Shown here in pieces: positions 56,177 through 64,000 of a stretch of 64,000 nucleotides of DNA. Origin of the DNA: Anniella stebbinsi. Its lineage: Eukaryota > Chordata > Lepidosauria > Squamata > Anniellidae. The position numbers and the translations under genes are program-made. The stretch lies in contig JARDYH010000001.1 of the NCBI GenBank assembly GCA_029215795.1, positions 296,986,654 through 297,050,653 of the forward strand. Reading direction: 5' to 3'. Position 1 is the stretch's first letter; every line of letters starts with the position of its first letter. The notes under the pieces are model-generated. The model searched no databases and was not told the origin of the DNA. It worked only from the letters and a program-made list of their open reading frames with translations.

Positions 56177-58220
56177 TAGGGATGTGCACTGGATCGGACC
56201 CGATCCACGATCCGAGTCCGGTCCAGTGGGAAATCGGATAAATTATCCGATTTCCGATCCCGCAGCTGGATCGGCCGATCCAATCCGAACCGGTCCGAAA
56301 AAGCTCCGAACCGGTTCGGCGGATCGGCGGATCGGCGGGCGCCCACTGGCGCCCACCGCCGCTTCCATTGGCGGGCGCCAGCGGGCGCCCGCCGATGAAA
56401 GTGGACAGCGGGGGGGGGGAGGAGGGGGGCACTTACCTTCTCGGCCCGGTGGCTCCCGTCCGGCGCCGGCGCCTACTACTACTAGCAGGCTCCGCGGCCT
56501 GCTCTAGGGTGGCGCGCCGGGTGATGTCATCACCCGGCGCGCTACTCTAGAGCAGGCCGCGGAGCCTGCTGGTAGTAGTAGGCGCCGGCGCCGGACGGGA
56601 GCCACCGGGCCGGGAAGGTAAGGAGGGGGTGCGTGGAGGGGAGGAGGGGGCGCGCGGAGGGGGGAGGGGGGCCCTTACCTTTCCGGCCCGGCGGCTCCCG
56701 TCCGGCGCCGGCGCCTACTATTCCCAGCAGGCTCCGCGGCCTGCTCTAGGATGGCGCGCCGGGTGATGTCATCACCCGGCGCGCTACTCTAGAGCAGGCC
56801 GCGGAGCCTGCTGGTAGTAGTAGGCGCCGGCGCCGGACGGGAGCCACCGGGCCGGGAAGGTAAGGAGGGGGTGCGTGGAGGGGAGGAGGGGGCGCGCGGA
56901 GGGGGGAGGGGGGCCCTTACCTTTCCGGCCCGGCGGCTCCCGTCCGGCGCCGGCGCCTACTATTCCCAGCAGGCTCCGCGGCCTGCTCTAGGATGGCGCG
57001 CCGGGTGATGTCATCACCCGGCGCGCTACTCTAGAGCAGGCCGCGGAGCCTGCTGGAAGTAGTAGGCGCCGGCGCCGGACGGGAGCCGCCGGGCCGGAAA
57101 GGTAAGGAGGGGGTGCGTGGAGGGGAGGAGGGGGCGCGCGGAGGGGGGAGGGGGGCCCTTACCTTTCCGGCCCGGCGGCTCCCGTCCGGCACCGGCGCCT
57201 ACTATTCCCAGCAGGCTCCGCGGCCTGTTCTAGGATGGCGCGCCGGGTGATGTCATCACCCGGCGCGCTACTCTAGAGCAGGCCGCGGAGCCTGCTGGAA
57301 GTAGTAGGCGCCGGACGGGAGCCGCCGGGCCGGAAAGGTAAGGAGGGGGTGCATGGAGGGGAGGAGGGGGCGCGCGGAGGGGGGAGGGGGGCCCTTACCT
57401 TTCCGGCCCGGCGGCTCCCGTCCGGCGCCGGCGCCTACTACTCCCAGCAGGCTCCGCGGCCTGCTCTAGGATGGCGCGCCGGGTGATGTCATCACCCGGC
57501 GCGCTACTCTAGAGCAGGCCGCGGAGCCTGCTGGAAGTAGTAGGCGCCGGCGCCGGACGGGAGCCGCCGGGCCGGAAAGGTAAGGAGGGGGTGCGTGGAG
57601 GGGAGGAGGGGGCGCGCGGAGGGGGGAGGGGGGAGGGGGGCCCTTACCTGCCCGGCCCGGCGGCTCCCGTCCGGCGCCGGCGCCTACTACTACCAGCAGG
57701 CTCCGCGGCCTGCTCCAGGGTGGCGCGCCGGGTGATGTCATCACCCGGCGCGCTACTTGAGAGTAGGCCGCGGAGCCCGCTGGTAGTAGCCGCCGGCGCC
57801 GGACGTGCCGAGAAGGTAAGTGGCGGGGAAGGGGGCTTACCCCCCCCCCGGAGCCGTCCGCTTCTATCCGCTGGCGCCCGCGGGCGCCAGCGGATGGAAG
57901 CAGGCGGCCCCAGGGGGGGTAGGGAGCGCGGGGGAGGGGGTTTACCTGCCGGGGCCGTCCACAGCGGACGGCCCCGGGGGGGGGAGGGAGTTAGGCCCCC
58001 CCTTACCCACCCGCGGCCATTTTTTCCTCATAGACTTGCATTGCAATGCAAGTCTATGGGGAAAAAAATGGCGGCCGATCCAAAAATGTACGATTTTTGG
58101 GTCGGGATCGGACTCGATCCGGTCCGGGGGGCCTCCGATTTTGTCCGAACCGGTCCGGGACAAAATTGGAGGTCCCGATCCGGGTCCCGATCCGATCCGG
58201 GGGGTCCGTGCACACCCCTA
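56177..58220. mobile_element. GC-extreme hAT-type element made of palindromes
   Basis: The ends are TAGGGATGTGCACTGGATC and CCGTGCACACCCCTA, flanked by an exact 8-bp duplication AATATTAG (56169-56176 and 58221-58228). The outer ~200 bp are packed with GATCCG, CGGATC and CCGAACCGGTCCG motifs in both orientations. Inside are a tandem array of palindromic monomers (separate entry) and two more large palindromes: one centred near 57880 (CGCTGGCGCCCGCGGGCGCC) and one centred near 58047 (AGACTTGCATTGCAATGCAA with CCATTTTTTCC arms). No transposase is encoded. The long open frames are a consequence of high GC. Confidence 0.85.
56440..57830. repeat. Array of six ~242-bp palindromic monomers
   Basis: The palindrome centre GTGATGTCATCACCC occurs at 56521, 56763, 57005, 57247, 57483 and 57732 (spacings 242, 242, 242, 236 and 249). 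On each side of a centre the arms (GGCGCGC.. AGAGCAGGCCGCGG ..CTGCTGG..GGCGCCGG.. CGGGAGCC..GGGCCGG) are reverse complements. Neighbouring monomers join through a purine-rich spacer (AAGGAGGGGGTGCGTGGAGG). Monomers are almost identical, apart from small differences such as a missing CGGCGC in the fifth, which suggests recent expansion or homogenisation. Confidence 0.92.
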
Positions 58221-58228
58221 AATATTAG

Positions 58229-58845
58229 TGTACCTCTAAAAATGTAAACTGTAAATGAGACAAGCATGTTTTAAAACTCATGTATCACACAAGTACACAT
58301 CAATATAAAGCTGGCTGCAGCTTTATATTCAGTGACTAAGCCAAATTTACTGCCATTTAAAGATGTAGCATTACAAGAATAAGCCTTGCCTCACCCTGAG
58401 TTCACGTGCTCCCTCAATGCCTTCCATCATGGCTGTGATGTATTTGAAAGCTTTCACTTTATTAGCCACGGTTTGCTGTGTTATACAAACCAGGCAAACT
58501 GTGGTTAGTGGAAACAAGCCACTTCAAACCATACTTTATGAAGCTGGATTGTTTTCACTAAGCATAGTTATGATTAACCACAGTTTAGGGTTTGGATGGC
58601 ACACTAAACCCCAGTTAATCTAAAATTGTAGTGAAATCCAGTCTTTTCTTAATGGGGGAGGAGGAAGAGAGGGGAGGGGGAAGCACATAAGCCTGGGGGA
58701 AATTAGGCTCATTCTTGTAATAATGTTAACATCTGAACACAGGCAATGTGTCAAATAGCCTTTAAATGCAACACCTAGCACACTATAAGGTCTCCAGATA
58801 TGTTGTACAAAAACGTACTTTATTGCAGAAGCTGTCAAATATATA
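58229..58845. other. Unrecognised sequence with a possible inverted-repeat element
   Basis: ACTTTATTAGCCACGGTTTG and repeated AACCACAGTTT / AAACTGTGGTTAG pieces (58455-58610) resemble the interior of the MITE at 8968-9281. Clear ends are not visible. Confidence 0.35.
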
Positions 58846-58854
58846 AACATATGA

Positions 58855-59035
58855 AGCTGCCTTATAATGAGTCAGACCGCTGCTCTGTCTAACCCAATAT
58901 TATCAAATCCAACTGCTAGAAGCTCTTCAAGGATTTTTCCTGATTCTACTATCTGAGATGCTTTTAAATGGAGTTGCCAGGGATTGAACCTGGCACCTTC
59001 TACATACAAACTATGTTCTATATAATTGAGACATT
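58855..59035 (-). mobile_element. tRNA-derived SINE, degraded
   Basis: ATATGAAGCTGCCTTATAAT and GAGTCAGACC match the start of the copy at 46570-46760. The inverted B-box region reads GGGATTGAACCTGGCACC. The A-box end has decayed. Confidence 0.75.
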
Positions 59036-59119
59036 CCATTAAAAAACATGTGGAGGTCTCCAATCAGTAAATTTGTGCCACAGTGGGGCCTTATCTAGGA
59101 ATTCTTCACACATCACATA

Positions 59120-59950
59120 TTTAAACTATGAAATTCAAGAGGTAGTGATGGCCGCAAATTTGGAAACTTAAAAAAGGCCTTACGACCACACCCAGCTTGC
59201 CTGGGCGTGGGGAGGCAGTTGCGGGCGGAGGTGGAGACGGAGGAGACATGTGGAGGCTCGCCATAGGCAGCCTCCTGGGTGGTGCCACCAGGGGTGGGAG
59301 GGGTCATCAGCCTTATCATTGGGCTGTCGCCCCTCTTTGCCACCTCTTCGCTCCATGGCTCCCCCCTTCCCTCCCTGTAAACAGTGTGGGCTTGCCGGTC
59401 GCCTCTAAGGGGGGCAATTAGGATTTTTTTGCCCCCAATCAGTTTTAATTTGGTGTTTTTTTGCCTACTTCACACTGCAAGACAACGAGGGAGTATTAAG
59501 TAGGCTACTTGGTTGAATTTGGTCACATTTAATTGGGGGCAGGTGTGCGGGCATCAGGAGCAAGGATAGGGTTGGTGAACATTCATAGGCACCATTGTGA
59601 TGATTGGTAACATCCGAGGCCCTCACCTGGGAGTCTTGCGGCACCAGATGATGGGATAGGGATTACCTATGAGGCCAACCTTACTCACTCACTCAGAGTT
59701 TCACAACCTGAGGGGTGTTGATATTGGAAGGCCTACCTACCCCAAAAGGGGGATCCTGGAGGGTGTTGACATACATGCGACACCTAACAGGATAGCAATA
59801 GCTCGCCCAATCCCAATTATGGCCAAGACGTTGGCCATGATAGGATGCGCGCTTAGGCCTCCATCTGCCCTCACAGAAAAGATAATAAAAGTGGCCCTAC
59901 TTAAATCCAACTTTCTTGTGTCGTCTCCTTATTTCCGCCCTCCATTCCCG
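59120..59950 (+). mobile_element. Possible LTR or LTR-retrotransposon fragment
   Basis: This block is compositionally unlike its flanks and lacks LINE or SINE features. Near its end AGATAATAAAAGTGGCCC carries a polyadenylation signal, followed by CTTTCTTGTGTCGTCTCC, an arrangement typical of the R-U5 part of an LTR. It stops abruptly against a CR1 fragment at about 59952. No paired LTR, primer-binding site or coding domain is visible, so this is tentative. Confidence 0.35.
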
Positions 59951-59951
59951 C

Positions 59952-60380
59952 AAAGCAATTGGATACATTCATGGAAGATAAGACTATCGATGGCTACTAG
60001 TCCTGATGGTTATATGCTACCTATTTGTGGTGGCCATGATACATTTTATATGGGTTTTATTTTAAGATTTTATTGTTATATTCTTTTTAATCCAGTTATT
60101 GTTTTTATTACATTTTTGTGAACTGCTTACCTATTCTATCTCATGTACAACCCTTTGTTAGAAAGCGCTATATACATATTATTATTATTATTATTATTAT
60201 TACCTCCAGTATCAGAAGCAGTATGCTTATGTACACCAGTTGCTGGAGAACATGGGTGGGAGAGTGCTGTTGCACTCATGTCCAGGTTGTGTGTTTCCTA
60301 TGGGCAGCAGGTTGGCCACTGAGTGAATAGAATGCTGAACTAGATGAACACTTGGTCGGATCCAGTATGGTTCTTAAATG
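59952..60380 (+). mobile_element. CR1-like LINE 3' end split by a nested insertion
   Basis: The CR1-like piece GGATACATTCATGGAAGATA ... TTATATGCTACCT (to 60022) continues at 60206 with CCAGTATCAGAAGCAGTATG and ends GATCCAGTATGGTTCTTAAATG. It is collinear with the copy at 54076-54338. Confidence 0.8.
60023..60205 (+). mobile_element. Nested LINE 3' end with (ATT)n tail
   Basis: The insert reads as an AT-rich 3' UTR, then GTGAACTGCTTACC, GTTAGAAAGCGCTATATACA and an (ATT)n tail. A 5-bp TACCT occurs at 60018-60022 and again at 60201-60205, consistent with a target duplication made on insertion into the CR1. Confidence 0.7.
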
Positions 60381-60559
60381 AATCTAGAAACCCTCAAACT
60401 GAAGCAAGAATAAAACTATCAACTCAACAAGCTTTGGTTGAGCAATAAATAACAAAATCGATCTATCTCTGTGGCCTCACAACTATGTGTTCAATTCCTT
60501 GTAATGTCCATACTACCTTCTCCTGCTGCCTAAGATCATTCAAGGATTGCTATTACAGG

Positions 60560-61090
60560 ATCTGTGGCTAAAGGAGTTGTCGCTGGTTTCGGAGGTACAA
60601 TGCTCACAACCATCTCACTGTTGGTATTATTCCTGTGGAACTCTCTTCCCAGAAAAGACAAACCCAATGAAGGTTTTCCAATGACAGAGCAGGTGTCCGT
60701 GAATATGGAAGAGGACAAATTCTCTCTCCCACTGCATCTTCCATTACACCCTCAAAATATGCTCTGGAGTCTTGGAGGGTGAGGGTTCAGGGGCTACAGG
60801 ACAGAAGGAGAAAGTCCCAACAGTTGAGCGAACTTCGGCCTACATACCACTGGATTCCACCCAGTCTTGACCGTTTATTGACGTCCTTTTGGACAATGGT
60901 GAAGGCTGCTCTCTTCAGAATGGCTTTTTTCTCTTGGTGGCAAATGACTTATAGCTTAAATTAGTGTTGTGGTTCTCCACTGTTTAATGATATTGACATT
61001 TGTTTTAATATCTAAATTGTTGTAGATAAATTGTAATGAGTTTTTGCGTGATTATTTTTGTAAGTGACCTCAAGAAATGTGCTGTGTAAA
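60560..61090 (+). mobile_element. Very old L2-like LINE 3' part
   Basis: The stretch LLVLFLWNSLPRKD and, further on, MVKAALFRMAFFSW resemble the L2 C-terminus (APRLWNGLP... VKTALFRQA). It ends with an AT-rich UTR and GTAAGTGACCTCAAGAAATG. Frame breaks and the lack of a tail keep this tentative. Confidence 0.4.
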
Positions 61091-63030
61091 AATTCTAGAA
61101 GGTACATGAAATACAACTCTCTCTGAAGGCGGGAATAGTAACGAAGATTCCCACTAATAACAAAAAAATTGGGGGGGGGTTGGTTCTGTGCCATTTTTAC
61201 ACATTGAAAAAGAACAATCTAGCTTTGCAACATTCTTGAATCTCAAGTACTCTGATTCTTTTCTAAAAACTCTGTATACAAATCAATCAACACAATCTTT
61301 TTCATTCTGCTTGTAAAACAAAACATCAATGAATTACATTAAAATGGCTGGTTAGAAAATCACTGGGGAAACAAAATGAAGCATACAATGCAAAATCTTA
61401 AAAAATACCAGAGTAAAACATTCAGTGTCACTGATCCCTTTGGTGTTGATTATCGAAATGAATCATGATACAGAATACATTCAGTTTCACAGGATAGGTG
61501 TTGGATGATTCATCAGAAAGTTACAATACAAAGCACAGGAAGCTATTCTATCAAAAAACCAGACTCTTAGAAACAAGAGCACTTCAAAAGAGGAATGTCA
61601 AATGCTCAATGACCATACTGAATGTCCAGTTTGCACCATGGATATTATTTGTTACAAGCACAAACAGGGATTTCTGCATTTCATCAGAAACCTCCTAACT
61701 CATAGGTAATTTACTTAACATTGCGCCAAGATATGGGCTAAGTCGATGTTTCAATGGTAATATGGCAAAATCATCCAGCTCATAGGTTCACCATGTATTA
61801 AGATTGCTTAATAAAAGGCTTCAATAGTGCCAGGATCAGCTCCAGAATCTGCCTTCAATATCAATCCTAATTCTGAAATATGTGATGCAGTAATAGGGGG
61901 AAAGTGTTTTTGGAGCATGTGTAGAGTGATTTTCCCACACCATATTATCATAGACTTAAAATGGAAACACGGGTTTTCTATGAAAGATTGCATGGCTCCC
62001 AAGCTTCTGCTACAGTTCCTCTCTACTTACACATTAGGTGCTATCAATGCTTTACTCATTTCATCATGAGGAGACTAGTAATTTGATAACATACTAATGT
62101 AACTAGAGAGCCATAAACATATATTGAAACACTGGTATAATGCAGATGAATTTAACTCATATCTGGGCACATGGCAAAGAGGACTATATAGAATGACTTA
62201 TGGTGTAATCCTATGCACATTTAGACAGAAAACAAATCCTACAACTCCCAGTATTCCCCAACCAAGCATGCTGGCTGTGGAATGCTGGGAGTTGTAGGAC
62301 TTTTTTCTGTCTAAACATGCCTAGGAATGTACCCTTAATGTAAAAATATGTCAAATCTGATCAATTCAACTTAACTAGAAACTGATCTTCAACAAAATCA
62401 GTAGCAACTGATCTGTCATAAAAGTTTTACACACAACAGAGAGAAAACTAAATTAGTAAAGCTAAAAGTCTGAATTAATGAAAAGCACTGTATTATGTGT
62501 GCATTTCATTTTGAAGAGAAAAAAAACTTTGAGTCAGTCAAAGGGAGCAATGGTCACCTTCAGCAACCATTAACTTTGGTTCCATGTGTTTGAGTACATA
62601 TTGAAAACCATCAAAGTCTGAAGGGGAAAAAAGTCACAGAGAAATATTTCCCTCACCTCTTCTCCTACTAAAAGATTAAACACTTGGCGGGGTTGTAAAA
62701 GTTCTTTATTCCAGAAAGAAATGCAAACAATCACATGGTGGTTTTGTTAAGGCACTTTCTTGAATAGAATCAAGGATTTGCTCAAACACTTTCGAAGGGA
62801 CTTTCAGTCTGTAAAATGGCACCAGACACACAAAGTGTCCTATTCTGTCTGACACACACAACATTTAATACAAAGAAAATTAAAATCTACCAGTGAAACT
62901 GAAGCCAGGAAGATCATGTTGGTGCTGCTTGCTAATGCATTTGTCCGTTCTTCAAATACACTTGTCGAGAGAAGGAACACACCTCTACTCCCTTATCCCA
63001 AACAACCCATCTGAAATGTAGAAACCTTAC
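61091..63030. other. Mostly unrecognised sequence left of the candidate promoter
   Basis: It contains the palindromic repeat at 62205-62330. No exon or LINE was recognised. Confidence 0.4.
62205..62330. repeat. Palindromic repeat, GTCTAAACATGC ends
   Basis: Left GTAATCCTATGCACATTTAG and right CTGTCTAAACATGCCTAGG enclose the hairpin CCTACAACTCCCAGTATTCC / GGAATGCTGGGAGTTGTAGG. It is the best-preserved copy of the family also seen at 46975-47090 and partly at 30150-30230. Confidence 0.7.
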
Positions 63031-63225
63031 CTGTGACATGTCTCAAAGAGATAAATCTTCAAACTATTAATTCCTAGCAGAGCTGGTACAAGAAGGAGGA
63101 AAGGTATTTATATATAAAAAAAACTTTCCAGCGACAGCTCTGACTTCCAGCTGCAAGCACAGAACAATGAACCTGAACTAGGCTGTCTGGCAGCCCAGCC
63201 TCCTCTCTCCTCTGCCAATCACACA
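63031..63225 (-). promoter_or_regulatory. Candidate SHANK2 promoter and non-coding first exon
   Basis: Read on the minus strand, this stretch has an inverted CCAAT motif (GATTGGCAG, about 63214-63222). About 100 bp downstream is a TATA-like box, TATATATAAATA (63104-63115). A further ~70 nt downstream lies a consensus 5' splice site, CACAG followed by GTAAGG at 63031/63030. Transcription starting ~30 bp after the TATA box would give a ~50-nt non-coding exon ending at 63031. The order, strand and spacing suit a first exon spliced to the SHANK2 coding exon at 12490. This is inference from motifs only. It is not CpG-rich, and TATA-like strings are common in AT-rich DNA, so it may be chance. Confidence 0.3.
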
Positions 63226-63560
63226 ACACACCAAAGCCAAGTGATATGTAGCACTAGAAGGAAAAGGACTGCGGGGAAAGCACAGCTCTTCTCAATGGAA
63301 TCACCAAGGGAGGCTAGATAGTGTAGACTGTAGAATAGTGACTTTGGAAATGGAACAGTGTACTGGAGAGAGTAAAACTGCATCTAGAATTGAAGAATGG
63401 GAAGGAAAGAAGAAAAGAAAAGGAGTTGGCAAAGTACCAGGGAACTGCATTCAACTTAATATGAACCAGAGAGTCGTGCTTCTAACATGCCAAAAGCCCA
63501 ATATAAACATGAGACAGACAAGCCAGACGAACTTACCTGTGGAACATGCACACACCCAGT

Positions 63561-63787
63561 GAGAGCCAGTGTGGTGTAGTGGCTAGATTGTTGGACTGAG
63601 AGTCCGGAGATCCGGGTTCTAGTCTGCACTTAGTCATGGGAGCTCACTGGGTGACTTTGGGCCAGTTACAGACTCTCAGCCCAACCTACCTCACAGGATT
63701 GTTGTTGTGAGGGTAAACGGAGAGGCTGCCTTGGGTTCCTTGGAGGAAAAAACATGGGATATAAATGTAATAATAAAATAAATAAAC
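63561..63787 (+). mobile_element. Sauria SINE, near full length
   Basis: It begins GAGAGCCAGTGTGGTGTAGT. An A-box-like TAGTGGCTAGATTG and a B-box-like GGGTTCTAGTC follow, then the body GGTGACTTTGGGCCAGTTAC and CCTACCTCACAGGATTGTTG. It ends with the Bov-B-type GGGATATAAATGTAATAATA tail. This is the clearest copy in the window and the main evidence that the genome is squamate. Confidence 0.92.
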
Positions 63788-64000
63788 AGAAATTTTAAAT
63801 GGGGTCCTCATGCACTGTTGGAACACTGGGGGTTTGTGGCCTGAATGACAGCTATATTGGCATGCTAACATTTAATGCACACCAGTAGAGGACATAGTTT
63901 AAATGACATAACAGGTGCATCCAATGGCGCACAGCTGAGATCATTTTCCCCACCCACATCACATTTAAATAAAGAGAGGCAGCATAATGAGATGGAAATG
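63788..64000. other. Unrecognised right edge
   Basis: No feature was recognised. Confidence 0.4.

Noticed and set aside
56180..58218. CpG-island promoter for SHANK2
   Set aside because: Exact hAT termini and 8-bp duplications show it is an inserted element; promoter activity would need independent evidence.
57591..58247. Long open frame (218 codons) in the GC-rich block
   Set aside because: It spans palindromic repeats and the end of a hAT element, is rich in P, G, R and A as expected from base composition, overlaps open frames in other phases, and has no domain.
63561..63640. Possible tRNA gene at the right edge
   Set aside because: It is the tRNA-related head of a Sauria SINE, with the SINE body and tail directly downstream.

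Overview
This window is vertebrate nuclear DNA, almost certainly from a squamate reptile (a lizard). It contains SINEs with a tRNA-like head and a Bov-B-type 3' tail (the Sauria SINE pattern), many L2-clade LINEs, CR1 LINEs ending in the ATTCTATG repeat, and hAT-type DNA transposons. No prokaryotic signal is present.

The only host protein-coding gene I can support is SHANK2, on the minus strand. Two coding exons are visible: the first (12262-12465, ATG at 12465) and the second (3198-3401). Both are exactly 68 codons, both are in phase 0, and they are separated by an 8.86-kb intron. Together they encode the acidic N-terminal leader and most of the SPN (Shank/ProSAP N-terminal, ubiquitin-like) domain of this postsynaptic scaffold. 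The third coding exon lies beyond the left edge. The ~51 kb to the right of the first coding exon is most simply a long 5' intron or upstream region. At 63031-63225, on the minus strand, an inverted CCAAT motif, a TATA-like box and a consensus 5' splice site stand in the right order for a non-coding first exon, but this is only a candidate.

Most of the rest is repeat DNA. From left to right: an L2 (1.2-2.5 kb); a decayed 2.6-kb transposon with ~460-bp inverted repeats and a broken nuclease-like coding region (7.35-9.94 kb), next to a 320-bp hAT hairpin (6.88-7.20 kb); a nest of an L2 inside a CR1, which also holds another insertion and a local inversion (16.3-20.3 kb); a 3.6-kb hAT-type element with perfect 8-bp target duplications and internal tandem modules (25.8-29.3 kb); L2 and small inverted-repeat elements (30-35 kb); a quieter stretch (35-42 kb); a cluster of L2 fragments in both orientations (42.7-44.4 and 46.0-52.2 kb); CR1, Sauria SINE and L2 3' ends (53.7-55.6 kb); a GC-extreme 2.0-kb hAT-type element built from six ~242-bp palindromic monomers (56.2-58.2 kb); and a SINE, a possible LTR and a nested CR1/L2 (58.8-60.4 kb).

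The two large hAT elements share the same terminal bases (TAGGGATGTGCAC) but have unrelated interiors. They and the 2.6-kb long-inverted-repeat element are the most interesting objects here. All statements come from reading the sequence. No database search was possible, so family names rest on recognised motifs.
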